In this document: positions 7,111 through 12,740 of the stretch, one piece after another
Position numbering within the stretch: position 1 is the stretch's first letter
Layout: every line of letters starts with the position of its first letter
Assembly (NCBI GenBank): GCA_035464675.1
Contig: DATHSA010000009.1
Location: forward strand, 1 to 12,989
From: JAUYIV01 sp035464675
Lineage (GTDB): Bacteria; Actinomycetota; Acidimicrobiia; Spongiisociales; UBA11373
Direction: 5' to 3'
Length of the DNA stretch: 12,989 bases
Made by a program: the position numbers and the translations under genes
Notes under the pieces: model-generated
What the model was told of the DNA's origin: nothing
Database searches by the model: none
Seen by the model: only the letters and a program-made list of their open reading frames with translations

Positions 7111-7494
7111 CTACCCGGACGTCACCAGCGGCAGCCCCTCCCCCACCCAGGTGAGGATCCCCCCCTCCAGCTCGAACACCTCGGAGAATCCCAGATCCTC
7201 GAACACCGACATCGCCTGCGCACTCCGGCTGCCGGACCGGCAGTAGACGAGATACGCATGATCGGCATCGAGAGCCCCGATCCGGTCGGGGAAGTCGGCG
7301 CCGTAGAAGTCGATGTTGAGCGACCCCTGAATGTGACCTTCCGCGTACTCCTCGGGCGTGCGGATGTCGAGCACCACGACATCGCCCTCGAGAAGCTCAT
7401 TCGCCTCGACGGCTCCGACCAGTTCGATGACGCCAGTGGCCGACGACGAGCATGCCGCGACCAGGACCAAGAGGGCGAGCATCAACTTCCGCAT
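7111..7494 (-). CDS. Rhodanese-like lipoprotein
   Basis: This 127-residue exported protein has a short signal peptide ending in lipobox LVAAC (C15), followed directly by a single rhodanese domain. Motifs are VVLDIRTPEEYAEGHIQGSLNID (about 40-62) and the active-site loop YCRSGSRSAQA with nucleophile C85, then a C-terminal GGILTW motif. Such domains carry persulfide sulfur or have thiol redox roles; the natural substrate cannot be read from sequence. Acting outside the membrane, it could share sulfur/thiol chemistry with the thioredoxin lipoprotein encoded upstream on the same strand. The ATG at 7494 has a TAGGTT -10 box exactly 7 nt upstream and no ribosome site, so it is probably translated from a leaderless transcript. 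Confidence 0.88.
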   Translation of the reverse strand: MRKLMLALLVLVAACSSSATGVIELVGAVEANELLEGDVVVLDIRTPEEYAEGHIQGSLNIDFYGADFPDRIGALDADHAYLVYCRSGSRSAQAMSVFEDLGFSEVFELEGGILTWVGEGLPLVTSG

Positions 7495-7501
7495 GGGCTG
7501 G

Positions 7502-7507
7502 AACCTA
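7502..7507 (-). promoter_or_regulatory. -10 element (TAGGTT) for leaderless rhodanese transcript
   Basis: On the minus strand TAGGTT lies 7 nt before the ATG at 7494, the spacing that puts the transcription start on the start codon. No Shine-Dalgarno is present, in agreement with a leaderless gene. Confidence 0.45.
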
Positions 7508-7543
7508 GGGGCGCTCCGTCGGCCGCGCGACTGCCGAACGACC

Positions 7544-8077
7544 CTAAATGCCAGTCAGGAATTCACGCACGTCACGACCGGACCGCAACCTCACCACCCG
7601 CGCATGGGCCCAGGTTCCGTCCTTCGAGAACCGCTCGTACCTCTCTCGCACCCGATCGAACCGGGTCCACGCCCAGACGATGATGTTCTTATAGGGATCG
7701 CGGCTGTAGAGGTTGGTCCACGGCTCCCGGTTGCCATGCCACAGTTCCTCGCGGGTGAACACCCGCCGCAGCGTTCTGCCGACCACTCGCCGCATCACCA
7801 CGGGCCTCGACGGGTCCAGCCAGACGATCGTGTCGGCCCGCGGCCACACGATGTCGGCGACACCGTGGCTGGTGTAGTTGCCGTCCACAACCCAATGCTC
7901 ACCCGCGACGAACGAGCGCACATCGGCCTGGAACTCGGGATCGGGCTTCTTCCCCCAGTGCTCCTGCCAGAACACCGAGTCCAACTCCAGGACCGGCACA
8001 CCCAGATGTTCGGCCAACGCACGCGCCACCGTCGTCTTCCCGGACCCCGCCGACCCGACCACCGACACCCTGAGCAT
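7544..8077 (-). CDS. Small P-loop kinase-like protein (adenylate kinase/FlaR-like)
   Basis: This cytoplasmic nucleotide-binding protein has about 177 residues and starts with a Walker A loop VVGSAGSGKTT (about 6-16). Features shared with the adenylate-kinase-like family, often labelled DNA topology modulation protein FlaR, include LGVPVLELDSVFW, the WVVDGNY segment, ADTIVWLDPSRP (Walker-B-like strand) and an Arg-rich lid region RRVVGRTLRR. The small-molecule substrate is not known. ATG 8077 is preferred because it follows the upstream VOC gene's TGA by one base and family members begin about seven residues before the P-loop. ATG 8092, overlapping the VOC gene, is also possible. It is probably co-transcribed with that gene. 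Confidence 0.8.
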   Translation of the reverse strand: MLRVSVVGSAGSGKTTVARALAEHLGVPVLELDSVFWQEHWGKKPDPEFQADVRSFVAGEHWVVDGNYTSHGVADIVWPRADTIVWLDPSRPVVMRRVVGRTLRRVFTREELWHGNREPWTNLYSRDPYKNIIVWAWTRFDRVRERYERFSKDGTWAHARVVRLRSGRDVREFLTGI

Positions 8078-8078
8078 C

Positions 8079-8492
8079 TCAGAGCCGGGCATACACCAGG
8101 ATGTCGGTCCCGAACGGGTCGGTCACCGGGCACGAGCGGATCGGCTCGTACATCAACTGGTCCGACGGAGGCGGCCCCGACCCGCCGGCCGCGATGAAGG
8201 CCGTCTGGAGCCGCTCCGCCTGCTCCGGAGTCTCCATCAGGATCTGGACCTCGGTGTTGCGTGGCCCGCCCGAATCCGATGGGAAGACGGTCAGCCACGA
8301 GTCGCCGAGGCGCCACCCGTGGGTGTTCGGTCCCTCCACGTATCCGGGCTCACCGAGCACGGCCCGGTAGTACGCCACTGCCGCCTCGTAGTCCTCCACG
8401 AAGATCACCGCACCGCCCGTCGATGAGATCTGGAAGCGGGGGGCGGGCTGCGGGTGGGCGAAATAGGCGCGCCGATACGCCTCGTAGTCCAT
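8079..8492 (-). CDS. VOC-family (glyoxalase/bleomycin-resistance-like) protein
   Basis: This 137-residue protein matches the vicinal-oxygen-chelate fold. Strand STGGAVIFVEDYEAAVAYYRAVLG opens the first beta-alpha-beta-beta-beta unit, and the second half ends in the typical SCPVTDPFGTDILVYARL. The N-terminal 20 residues (His/Pro/Tyr-rich) precede the fold. VOC proteins include metal-dependent lyases, dioxygenases and drug-binding proteins; the substrate cannot be assigned. The ATG at 8492 lies 7 nt after a TAGCCT box, so it probably begins a leaderless unit that continues into the P-loop kinase gene. A second VOC gene of a different subfamily lies immediately upstream on the same strand. Confidence 0.8.
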   Translation of the reverse strand: MDYEAYRRAYFAHPQPAPRFQISSTGGAVIFVEDYEAAVAYYRAVLGEPGYVEGPNTHGWRLGDSWLTVFPSDSGGPRNTEVQILMETPEQAERLQTAFIAAGGSGPPPSDQLMYEPIRSCPVTDPFGTDILVYARL

Positions 8493-8499
8493 GACCCAA

Positions 8500-8505
8500 A
8501 GGCTA
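8500..8505 (-). promoter_or_regulatory. -10 element (TAGCCT) for leaderless VOC gene
   Basis: On the minus strand TAGCCT (TANNNT type) is followed by 7 nt and then the ATG at 8492. No Shine-Dalgarno is visible before that ATG. Confidence 0.4.
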
Positions 8506-8517
8506 CCGCCGGGGACC

Positions 8518-8946
8518 TCAGCCCTCGGCTACCGGGCTGTCCACCATCCAGTACACCCCGAACCTGTCGATGCACATCCCGAAGTCGGATCCCCAGAAGG
8601 TCCGATCGAACGGCATCGTGACCTTTCCGCCGTCGGCAAGCATTTCGAACATCTTCCGGGCCCTGCCGGCGTCCTCGACGGTCACGCTCACCGAGACGTT
8701 GTCGCCCTTCGTGCCCTGCCCCATGCTCGCCGGCCGATCCGACCCCATCAAGTAGTGCCCATCGCCCATCGGAAGCGAGATGTGCATGATGAGGTCCTCG
8801 TCCCCGGGCTCGGGAGGAGAATCCTCGGGCATCTCGGAGAAGCGATTCATCGACTCGAATTCGCCCCCGAAGATCGCCCGGTAGAAGTCGAAGGCTTCCT
8901 CACATCTCCCATCGAATGTGAGATACGGGTTGACCCTTATCATCAT
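8518..8946 (-). CDS. PhnB/YjdN-like VOC-family protein
   Basis: This 142-residue protein belongs to the PhnB-like branch of the VOC superfamily (also called 3-demethylubiquinone-methyltransferase-like). It begins with NPYLTFDGRCEEAFDFYRAIFGGEF. The central stretch has IMHISLPMGDGHYLMGSD, and the end has the hallmark PFDRTFWGSDFGMCIDRFGVYWMV. The catalytic or binding role of these proteins is unknown, and the old methyltransferase label is misleading. The start at 8946 (two tandem ATGs) has a strong ribosome site, AGGAGG at 8952-8957, and a TACGAT box at 8974-8979, so the gene probably has its own promoter. The cytosolic location is inferred from the absence of a signal. Confidence 0.85.
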   Translation of the reverse strand: MMIRVNPYLTFDGRCEEAFDFYRAIFGGEFESMNRFSEMPEDSPPEPGDEDLIMHISLPMGDGHYLMGSDRPASMGQGTKGDNVSVSVTVEDAGRARKMFEMLADGGKVTMPFDRTFWGSDFGMCIDRFGVYWMVDSPVAEG

Positions 8947-8973
8947 CGCGCCCTCCTGCGCTCTCCTGATCGG

Positions 8974-8979
8974 ATCGTA
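8974..8979 (-). promoter_or_regulatory. -10 element (TACGAT) for PhnB-like gene
   Basis: On the minus strand TACGAT closely matches TATAAT-type boxes. The predicted start near 8967 gives a leader of about 20 nt that includes AGGAGG. No -35 was identified. Confidence 0.35.
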
Positions 8980-9009
8980 CCGAGCAGTGCGCGGTAGTCC
9001 CCCGGAGAT

Positions 9010-9627
9010 CTACCCCGCCTCGACCAGGGCGTCGAGACGGGCCCTGATCTGGTTCTCACCGAGCGCGCCGAACCAGAAGTCGATGATCACATCATCGCTC
9101 GATATGAGGACGGTGTAGGGCTGGTAGGGCACGCCGTAGAGGGGCCAGATCGACTCGTCGAGCCCCCAGAGGAACCGCTCCGGCGAGAACCAGTCCCCGA
9201 CCCGATCGCGCGTTCGCCCCGGGTCGGAGTTGTTGCCCGCCACGGCGAGGAAGGTGACCTGTCCCTGATAATCCGATGCGACCGCATCGACGACGGGAAG
9301 CTCCCGCCGGCACACGCTTCACCACTCGGCCCAGAAGATCATGTAGACCGGCTTCTGCTCTTCGCTGAGCGTGAAGGTGCCACCGTCACCGAGGGCCAGG
9401 GTGAAGTCGGGGGCGGGATCTCCGTCCGGAGGAGTCCGCGTGGTGCTGGTCTCTGCCGGGGTCGAGGTCGTCCCCGGCGCCCCGGTCGTGCCCGGAGCCG
9501 CCGTGGTCGAGGGCCGCGTCGTCGTCGCAGCCGAACTCGAGGTCGAAGCGGCGGAATCGCCGGTCGATGTCCCTCCGCACGCGCCGATGACGAGGGCGAA
9601 CGCCAGGACGAAGGAGATTTCCCGCAT
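9010..9627 (-). CDS. Candidate selenoprotein: TlpA-like thioredoxin lipoprotein with in-frame UGA (UxxC)
   Basis: If the UGA at 9319-9321 is read through, this encodes a 205-residue exported thioredoxin-fold lipoprotein: signal peptide with lipobox IGAC (C17), a Thr/Ser/Pro/Ala linker (about 20-68), then PAPDFTLALGDG, FWAEW-U-SVCRRELP (U103, C106) and cis-Pro loop YGVPYQPYTVLI (P170). The UGA takes the place of the first Cys of CxxC, and the frame stays open to a TAG at 9010-9012 with all core elements present. A hairpin at 9291-9309 sits where a bacterial SECIS is expected. Standard gene callers will give two fragments, 9319-9627 and 9010-9315 (GTG). It starts 38 nt after the hydrolase gene and probably shares its transcript. 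The alternatives are a nonsense mutation or a sequencing error. The fold assignment is firm; selenocysteine is inferred. Confidence 0.7.
9275..9288 (-). other. Second small hairpin downstream of the UGA
   Basis: On the minus strand GAUGC pairs with GCAUC around a GGUC loop (5 perfect base pairs), 31-44 nt after the UGA. It could stack under or compete with the nearer hairpin. The loop starts with G, so it is a weaker alternative SECIS candidate. Confidence 0.3.
9291..9309 (-). promoter_or_regulatory. Putative bacterial SECIS hairpin
   Basis: On the minus-strand mRNA CGGCGGG (nt 10-16 after the UGA) pairs with CCCGUCG (nt 22-28): 7 bp including one G-U wobble, loop AGCUU. An A-U pair can shrink the loop to GCU. 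The apical loop lies 17-21 nt downstream of the UGA and has G within its first two positions, which agrees with the general bacterial SECIS description. High GC content makes chance hairpins common, so this is supporting rather than decisive evidence. Confidence 0.45.
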
Positions 9628-9665
9628 GGTTCTTCAACGCTCGTACCCGCGCGGCCGTTCCCGCA

Positions 9666-10472
9666 TCAGGCGTTGACGGTGCTCAGGAAGCCGAGCAGGT
9701 CGTCCGAGAACCGCCCGGGATGCTCCAGGCTGAGCATGTGCGCCGCACCCTCGTATTCGATGAGGCGCGCCCCCTTCACCGACTCGGCAAGATGGCGCGA
9801 CGAGGCGTTGGTTCCCTCCTCGTCGAACTCGCCGATCACCACCAGAACCGGCACATCGACTTCGTCGAGCCGTTCCGCCGCCGGGGGCTCGAGGGGCTGG
9901 GGGATGCCCTCCTCCTTTTCGGCCCGGTAGTTGGAGAGGATCCACCCGTGGACCATCTCGCGCACCGCGGTATCGACCCGGCCGGCGGGCTGGCCCGGTC
10001 CGTCACACCACATCTTCGTCTCGAAGTCGGCGAGCCACTCCCACTCCTTGGACTCCCACCGCCGTTCGGCCTCCTGCCAGATCGAGACGTCCTCCTCGAT
10101 GTCGGGCTGGTACCCCCCGACGGCGCCGGCCACAGTCACAAGCCCATCGAACCGGTGGGGAAACTCGATGACGGTGTCGAGGGCGATGATCCCCCCGCGC
10201 GAGGCGCCTACCACAGTGGCGGTCTTCGCTCCGACATGATCCAGCACCGCAACGAGGTCCGCCCGGTTGCTGAACTCGACGTGCTCGGTCTCGGTCCTGC
10301 CGAAGCCCCGGGTGTCGTACCGGGTCACGCGGTATCGGTCGGCGACCAATGGAACGAGTGGATCCCACATCCTGAGGTTGGCGACGCCGGCATGGACCAG
10401 GATCACATCAGGGCCTTCGCCGGTCACCTCGTGGTAGATCGAGCCTCCGGGGACGTCGATGAAGCCGGTCAC
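9666..10472 (-). CDS. Alpha/beta-fold hydrolase
   Basis: This 268-residue protein is a typical alpha/beta hydrolase. It has the oxyanion-hole region VHAGVANLRMW (about 26-36), YDTRGFGRT, nucleophile elbow VVGASRGG (S91), acid GEFDEEG (D217) and catalytic His in GAAHMLSLEHP (H245). Substrates in this superfamily range from esters to C-C bonds and cannot be read from sequence. No signal peptide is present. The GTG at 10472 overlaps the dehydrogenase stop (GTGA), indicating translational coupling, so it may act on a product of the same catabolic route. The frame remains open upstream to 11165, but that part lies inside the dehydrogenase gene in another frame and is not coding. The stop is 38 nt before the thioredoxin lipoprotein. 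Confidence 0.88.
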   Translation of the reverse strand: MTGFIDVPGGSIYHEVTGEGPDVILVHAGVANLRMWDPLVPLVADRYRVTRYDTRGFGRTETEHVEFSNRADLVAVLDHVGAKTATVVGASRGGIIALDTVIEFPHRFDGLVTVAGAVGGYQPDIEEDVSIWQEAERRWESKEWEWLADFETKMWCDGPGQPAGRVDTAVREMVHGWILSNYRAEKEEGIPQPLEPPAAERLDEVDVPVLVVIGEFDEEGTNASSRHLAESVKGARLIEYEGAAHMLSLEHPGRFSDDLLGFLSTVNA

Positions 10473-11641
10473 GAGAACGCGTTCAGGCCGGTGATCGCCT
10501 GACCCAGGATCAGGGTGTGGATCTCGTTGGTGCCCTCGTAGGTGTACACCGACTCCAGGTTGTTCATGTGGCGGATGACCGGGTACTCCAGGGTGATCCC
10601 GTTGGCGCCGAGGACGCTGCGGGCGGTGCGAGCCACCTCCAGGGCATTGCGCACGTTGTCGAGTTTGCCGACCGAGATATGGGCGGGATCGAGGCTGCCT
10701 TCGTCCTTCTTCCGGCCGATGTGAAGGGCGAGCAGCATCCCGCGATTGACCGCCACCATCATGTCGACCAGTTGCTGCTGGATCAGCTGGAAGCCGCCGA
10801 TCGGCTTGTCGAACATCACCCTTTGCCCGGCGTAGTCGAGGGCCGCTTCGTAGCAGGCCCGGGCCGCGCCGATCACGCCGAAGAGGATCCCGAACCGGGC
10901 TTCGTTGAGGCACGACAGCGGCCCCCGCATTCCCTTCACTCCGGGGAGCATGAATGCGTCGGGGAGGCGGACGTCGTCGAGCATGAGGGACGAGGTGATC
11001 GACGCCCGCAGCGACAGTTTCTGGTGGATGTCGACCGTGCCGAAGCCCGGCGTGTCCCTCGGCACCAGAAAGCCGCGAATGCCGTCGTCGGATTTGGCCC
11101 ACACCACGGAGAGGTCGGCGATCCCGCCGTTCGTGATCCACATCTTGGTGCCGTTGAGCACCCAATCCCCTCCATCGCGTCGGGCGTGGGTGCGCATCGA
11201 GGAAGGATCGCTACCGGCATCGGCCTCGGTCAGGCCGAAGCATCCGATCACCTCGCCGGAGGCCATCCGGGGCAGCCACTCCTCCTTCTGCTCCTCGGAG
11301 CCGAAGGCATGGATGGGGAACATGGCCAGCGATCCCTGGACACTCACGAAGGACCGGGCCCCGGAATCCCCGTACTCGAGCTCCGCGCAGGCCAGGCCGT
11401 ACTGGACGGCGCTGGTCCCGGCACAGCCGTAGCCCTCGAGGTGCATCCCGAGGAGTCCGAGCGACCCCATCTCCTTGGCGAGATCACGGGGGAACGTACC
11501 GGCCTCGAACCAGGTGGCGACGTCCGGAAGAATGCGATCGGCTACGAACCGCCGCACGGTGTCGCGCACGAGTACCTCCTCGTCGTCGAGGAGCCCGTCG
11601 ATGTCCAGGAGGTCCTTCGGGTCGATGCCGCCGGCGCTCAT
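10469..11641 (-). CDS. gcdH: Glutaryl-CoA dehydrogenase-like acyl-CoA dehydrogenase
   Basis: This 390-residue FAD enzyme has the full acyl-CoA dehydrogenase fold and strong resemblance to glutaryl-CoA dehydrogenase, which converts glutaryl-CoA to crotonyl-CoA and CO2 in lysine/tryptophan and aromatic breakdown. Hallmarks are GYGCAGTSAVQYGL (about 70-83), DSGARSFVSVQ, whose R96 matches the Arg that binds the glutaryl carboxylate in the human enzyme, CFGLTEADAGSDPSSM, and the C-terminal TYEGTNEIHTLILGQAITG, with catalytic base E369. These points favour GcdH over short-chain dehydrogenases, though substrate remains inferred. The ATG at 11641 lacks an evident ribosome site. The gene follows whiB by 38 nt, and its stop overlaps the hydrolase start. 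Confidence 0.88.
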   Translation of the reverse strand: MSAGGIDPKDLLDIDGLLDDEEVLVRDTVRRFVADRILPDVATWFEAGTFPRDLAKEMGSLGLLGMHLEGYGCAGTSAVQYGLACAELEYGDSGARSFVSVQGSLAMFPIHAFGSEEQKEEWLPRMASGEVIGCFGLTEADAGSDPSSMRTHARRDGGDWVLNGTKMWITNGGIADLSVVWAKSDDGIRGFLVPRDTPGFGTVDIHQKLSLRASITSSLMLDDVRLPDAFMLPGVKGMRGPLSCLNEARFGILFGVIGAARACYEAALDYAGQRVMFDKPIGGFQLIQQQLVDMMVAVNRGMLLALHIGRKKDEGSLDPAHISVGKLDNVRNALEVARTARSVLGANGITLEYPVIRHMNNLESVYTYEGTNEIHTLILGQAITGLNAFS

Positions 11642-11657
11642 GCGCCCATTACAGCAG

Positions 11658-11684
11658 CCTGAGGCGCCCGCCTTCGCCCTCAGG
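11658..11684 (-). terminator. Hairpin between whiB and the dehydrogenase gene
   Basis: CCTGAGGCG (11658-11666) and CGCCCTCAGG (11675-11684) form a stem of about nine pairs with one bulge and an 8-nt loop. It covers the whiB stop codon. It may terminate or attenuate transcription from whiB into the catabolic genes; no U tract is present. Confidence 0.4.
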
Positions 11685-11946
11685 CAGACCTGCGCACCAT
11701 GCGACGACGTTCACGCTCCGTCGCTCCTCCCCAGACGCCGTAGCGAACGCGCATCTCGAGTGCCCAGTCCAGGCACTCGTCGGATACGGGGCAGCCGCGA
11801 CATATACGGATCGCGGCGGCAGTAGCCTCCTCGTCCCCGCTGAAGAAGAGTTCAGGATCCGCTTCTCGACAGGCGGCATATGCCGCCCAGGGTCTCTCCT
11901 CGAGATTCAGCGCCATCGGTTCCACCGGTGTTCTTGAAGTTCTCAT
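11680..11946 (-). CDS. WhiB-family iron-sulfur transcriptional regulator
   Basis: WhiB-like proteins bind a 4Fe-4S cluster through four cysteines and bind the primary sigma factor to control transcription in response to redox or developmental cues. This 88-residue protein has the pattern AAC...CRGC...DEC (motifs RPWAAYAAC, ICRGCPVSDECLDWAL), the turn GVWGG, and a basic C-terminus TERERRRMVRRSA. The ATG at 11946 is preferred because GAGGG lies just upstream; ATG 11916 (MALNLEE) is the alternative, and the longer open frame to 12087 is not family-like. The gene is divergent from 12092-12541. Which WhiB subgroup it belongs to was not determined. The family is the best taxonomic marker in the window. 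Confidence 0.95.
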   Translation of the reverse strand: MRTSRTPVEPMALNLEERPWAAYAACREADPELFFSGDEEATAAAIRICRGCPVSDECLDWALEMRVRYGVWGGATERERRRMVRRSA

Positions 11947-12065
11947 GACCCTCAATGGATTCGCGTTGTCAGGCGCGCAGGATGGCCCCGCGCGTGGGTT
12001 AAGACGAACTGGACGCCGGGAAAGGTTCCCCGGCGGCACCGCCGCGCCGGAATCTCGCGGGGCGT

Positions 12066-12071
12066 TACAAT
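12066..12071 (+). promoter_or_regulatory. -10 element (TACAAT) for the GGCT-like gene
   Basis: TACAAT is a close match to the -10 consensus in the 145-bp whiB/GGCT divergent region. The predicted start near 12078-12080 would leave a leader of only about 10-20 nt before the GTG/ATG cluster at 12089-12100. No -35 was seen. Confidence 0.45.
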
Positions 12072-12091
12072 CACGCTCCCGCTCCAATGTG

Positions 12092-12541
12092 ATGGGGATG
12101 ACGCGCCTCTACTTCGCCTACGACGCCAACATCGACCCGGGTCGCCTCGGGGACATCGCCCCGGGCGCCGCGTTCGAGTTCATCGCCCACCTGCCCGAGT
12201 GGAAGCTGGAGTACTCGATCGCCAACGGTGATGGCGGACTCCCCTCGGTGAGGCCGCTTCCGGGCAACACCGTCTGGGGTGCCGTGTTCAGCGTCCCGGG
12301 AGAGGACCTGGAGGCGATCGACGAGGTCGAGGCGTCCGAGGGACGGGTCCCGGCCCCTGCGCAGGCCATGGACCGGGAGGGGCGCCGCCACGAGGTGGTC
12401 ACCCACGTCAGCAGCAACGGCCACAACGGCGAATACCGTCCGGAACGAGACCATGTGCGCCTCATGGTGAGCGGGGGCCGGCACTGGAAGCTCCCCGCCG
12501 GCTGGGTCGCTTCGCTCGAGGAACACCTCGAAGACCACTAG
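12092..12541 (+). CDS. Gamma-glutamylcyclotransferase-fold protein
   Basis: This protein of about 149 residues resembles the GGCT/AIG2-like fold: an initial strand RLYFAYDANID, then FEFIAHLPEWKLEYSI, NTVWGAVFSVPGEDLEAIDEVEASEGRVP with the acidic residues near the usual catalytic Glu, and a second half with HVSSNGHNGEYRPERDH and GGRHWKLPAGWVASLEEHL. Typical members have YGSN where this has YDAN, so activity as a cyclotransferase is uncertain. The start is ambiguous: GTG 12089, ATG 12092 and ATG 12098 are close together without a clear ribosome site. The open frame upstream to 11945 covers the divergent promoter region and looks non-coding. It is divergent to whiB. Confidence 0.75.
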   Translation: MGMTRLYFAYDANIDPGRLGDIAPGAAFEFIAHLPEWKLEYSIANGDGGLPSVRPLPGNTVWGAVFSVPGEDLEAIDEVEASEGRVPAPAQAMDREGRRHEVVTHVSSNGHNGEYRPERDHVRLMVSGGRHWKLPAGWVASLEEHLEDH

Positions 12542-12544
12542 GCG

Positions 12545-12558
12545 CGCCGTACGCGGCG
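12545..12558 (+). terminator. Small hairpin after the GGCT-like gene
   Basis: CGCCG and CGGCG form a 5-bp stem around the UACG tetraloop, 3 nt after the stop at 12541. It is short and lacks a U tract, so its role as a terminator is only suggested. Confidence 0.3.
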
Positions 12559-12601
12559 ACTCCCTTCGACCCCGGGGGCGATTCTTCTCGCAGCCCTCCT
12601 C

Positions 12602-12730
12602 GGTCATCGGCGGTGCGGCGGGTGGCCCGACCTGTTCGACAAGGTCATGGCGGCCGACATCCCCGTCCTCGGCACGCCGACATGGCTCGGCGAGAACCTG
12701 GAACACCGCTGGCCCTTGGGGGCGTTGAGG
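12602..12730 (+). pseudogene. Relic of a flavodoxin/NADPH-dependent FMN-reductase gene
   Basis: No intact gene lies between the GGCT-like stop and rnpB, but one frame (the phase of 12629) reads GGWPDLFDKVMAADIPVLGT then PTWLGE. This resembles the conserved core of NAD(P)H-dependent FMN reductases/flavodoxins (a D-x-W-P-x-L-F-D-K-V-x-A-A-D-I-L-V-x-G-T/S-P-I-W-x-G type motif). Resemblance ends before and after; there is no start, and the frame runs on into rnpB. It therefore looks like a decayed fragment. The match is short, about 25 residues, and was judged from memory of the family. Confidence 0.45.
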
Positions 12731-12732
12731 TT

Positions 12733-12738
12733 CATACT
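12733..12738 (+). promoter_or_regulatory. Possible -10 element (CATACT) for rnpB
   Basis: CATACT lies a few bases upstream of the recognisable 5' part of RNase P RNA and would place the start near 12744. It lies in the only less GC-rich spot here. No -35 at proper distance was found, so the call is weak. Confidence 0.3.
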
Positions 12739-12740
12739 GT

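Noticed and set aside
9010..9315. Separate small gene starting with GTG at 9315
   Set aside because: It begins in the middle of a thioredoxin active site, lacks the first strands of the fold and any signal peptide, and joins seamlessly in frame to 9319-9627 across a single UGA.
9319..9321. General UGA recoding (alternative genetic code)
   Set aside because: Many other genes in the window end at TGA with overlapping starts, so TGA is a normal stop here.
10473..11165. N-terminal extension of the alpha/beta hydrolase
   Set aside because: The extension lies inside the dehydrogenase gene in another frame, is Arg/Pro-rich, and the hydrolase homology begins only after the GTG at 10472.
10517..11662. 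Plus-strand open frame opposite gcdH
   Set aside because: It is a shadow of the dehydrogenase gene, with no start signal and no domain.
11947..12087. Longer N-terminus for the WhiB protein
   Set aside because: WhiB proteins are short. The ATG at 11946 has a GAGGG ribosome site, and the upstream residues are low-complexity and lie in the divergent promoter region.
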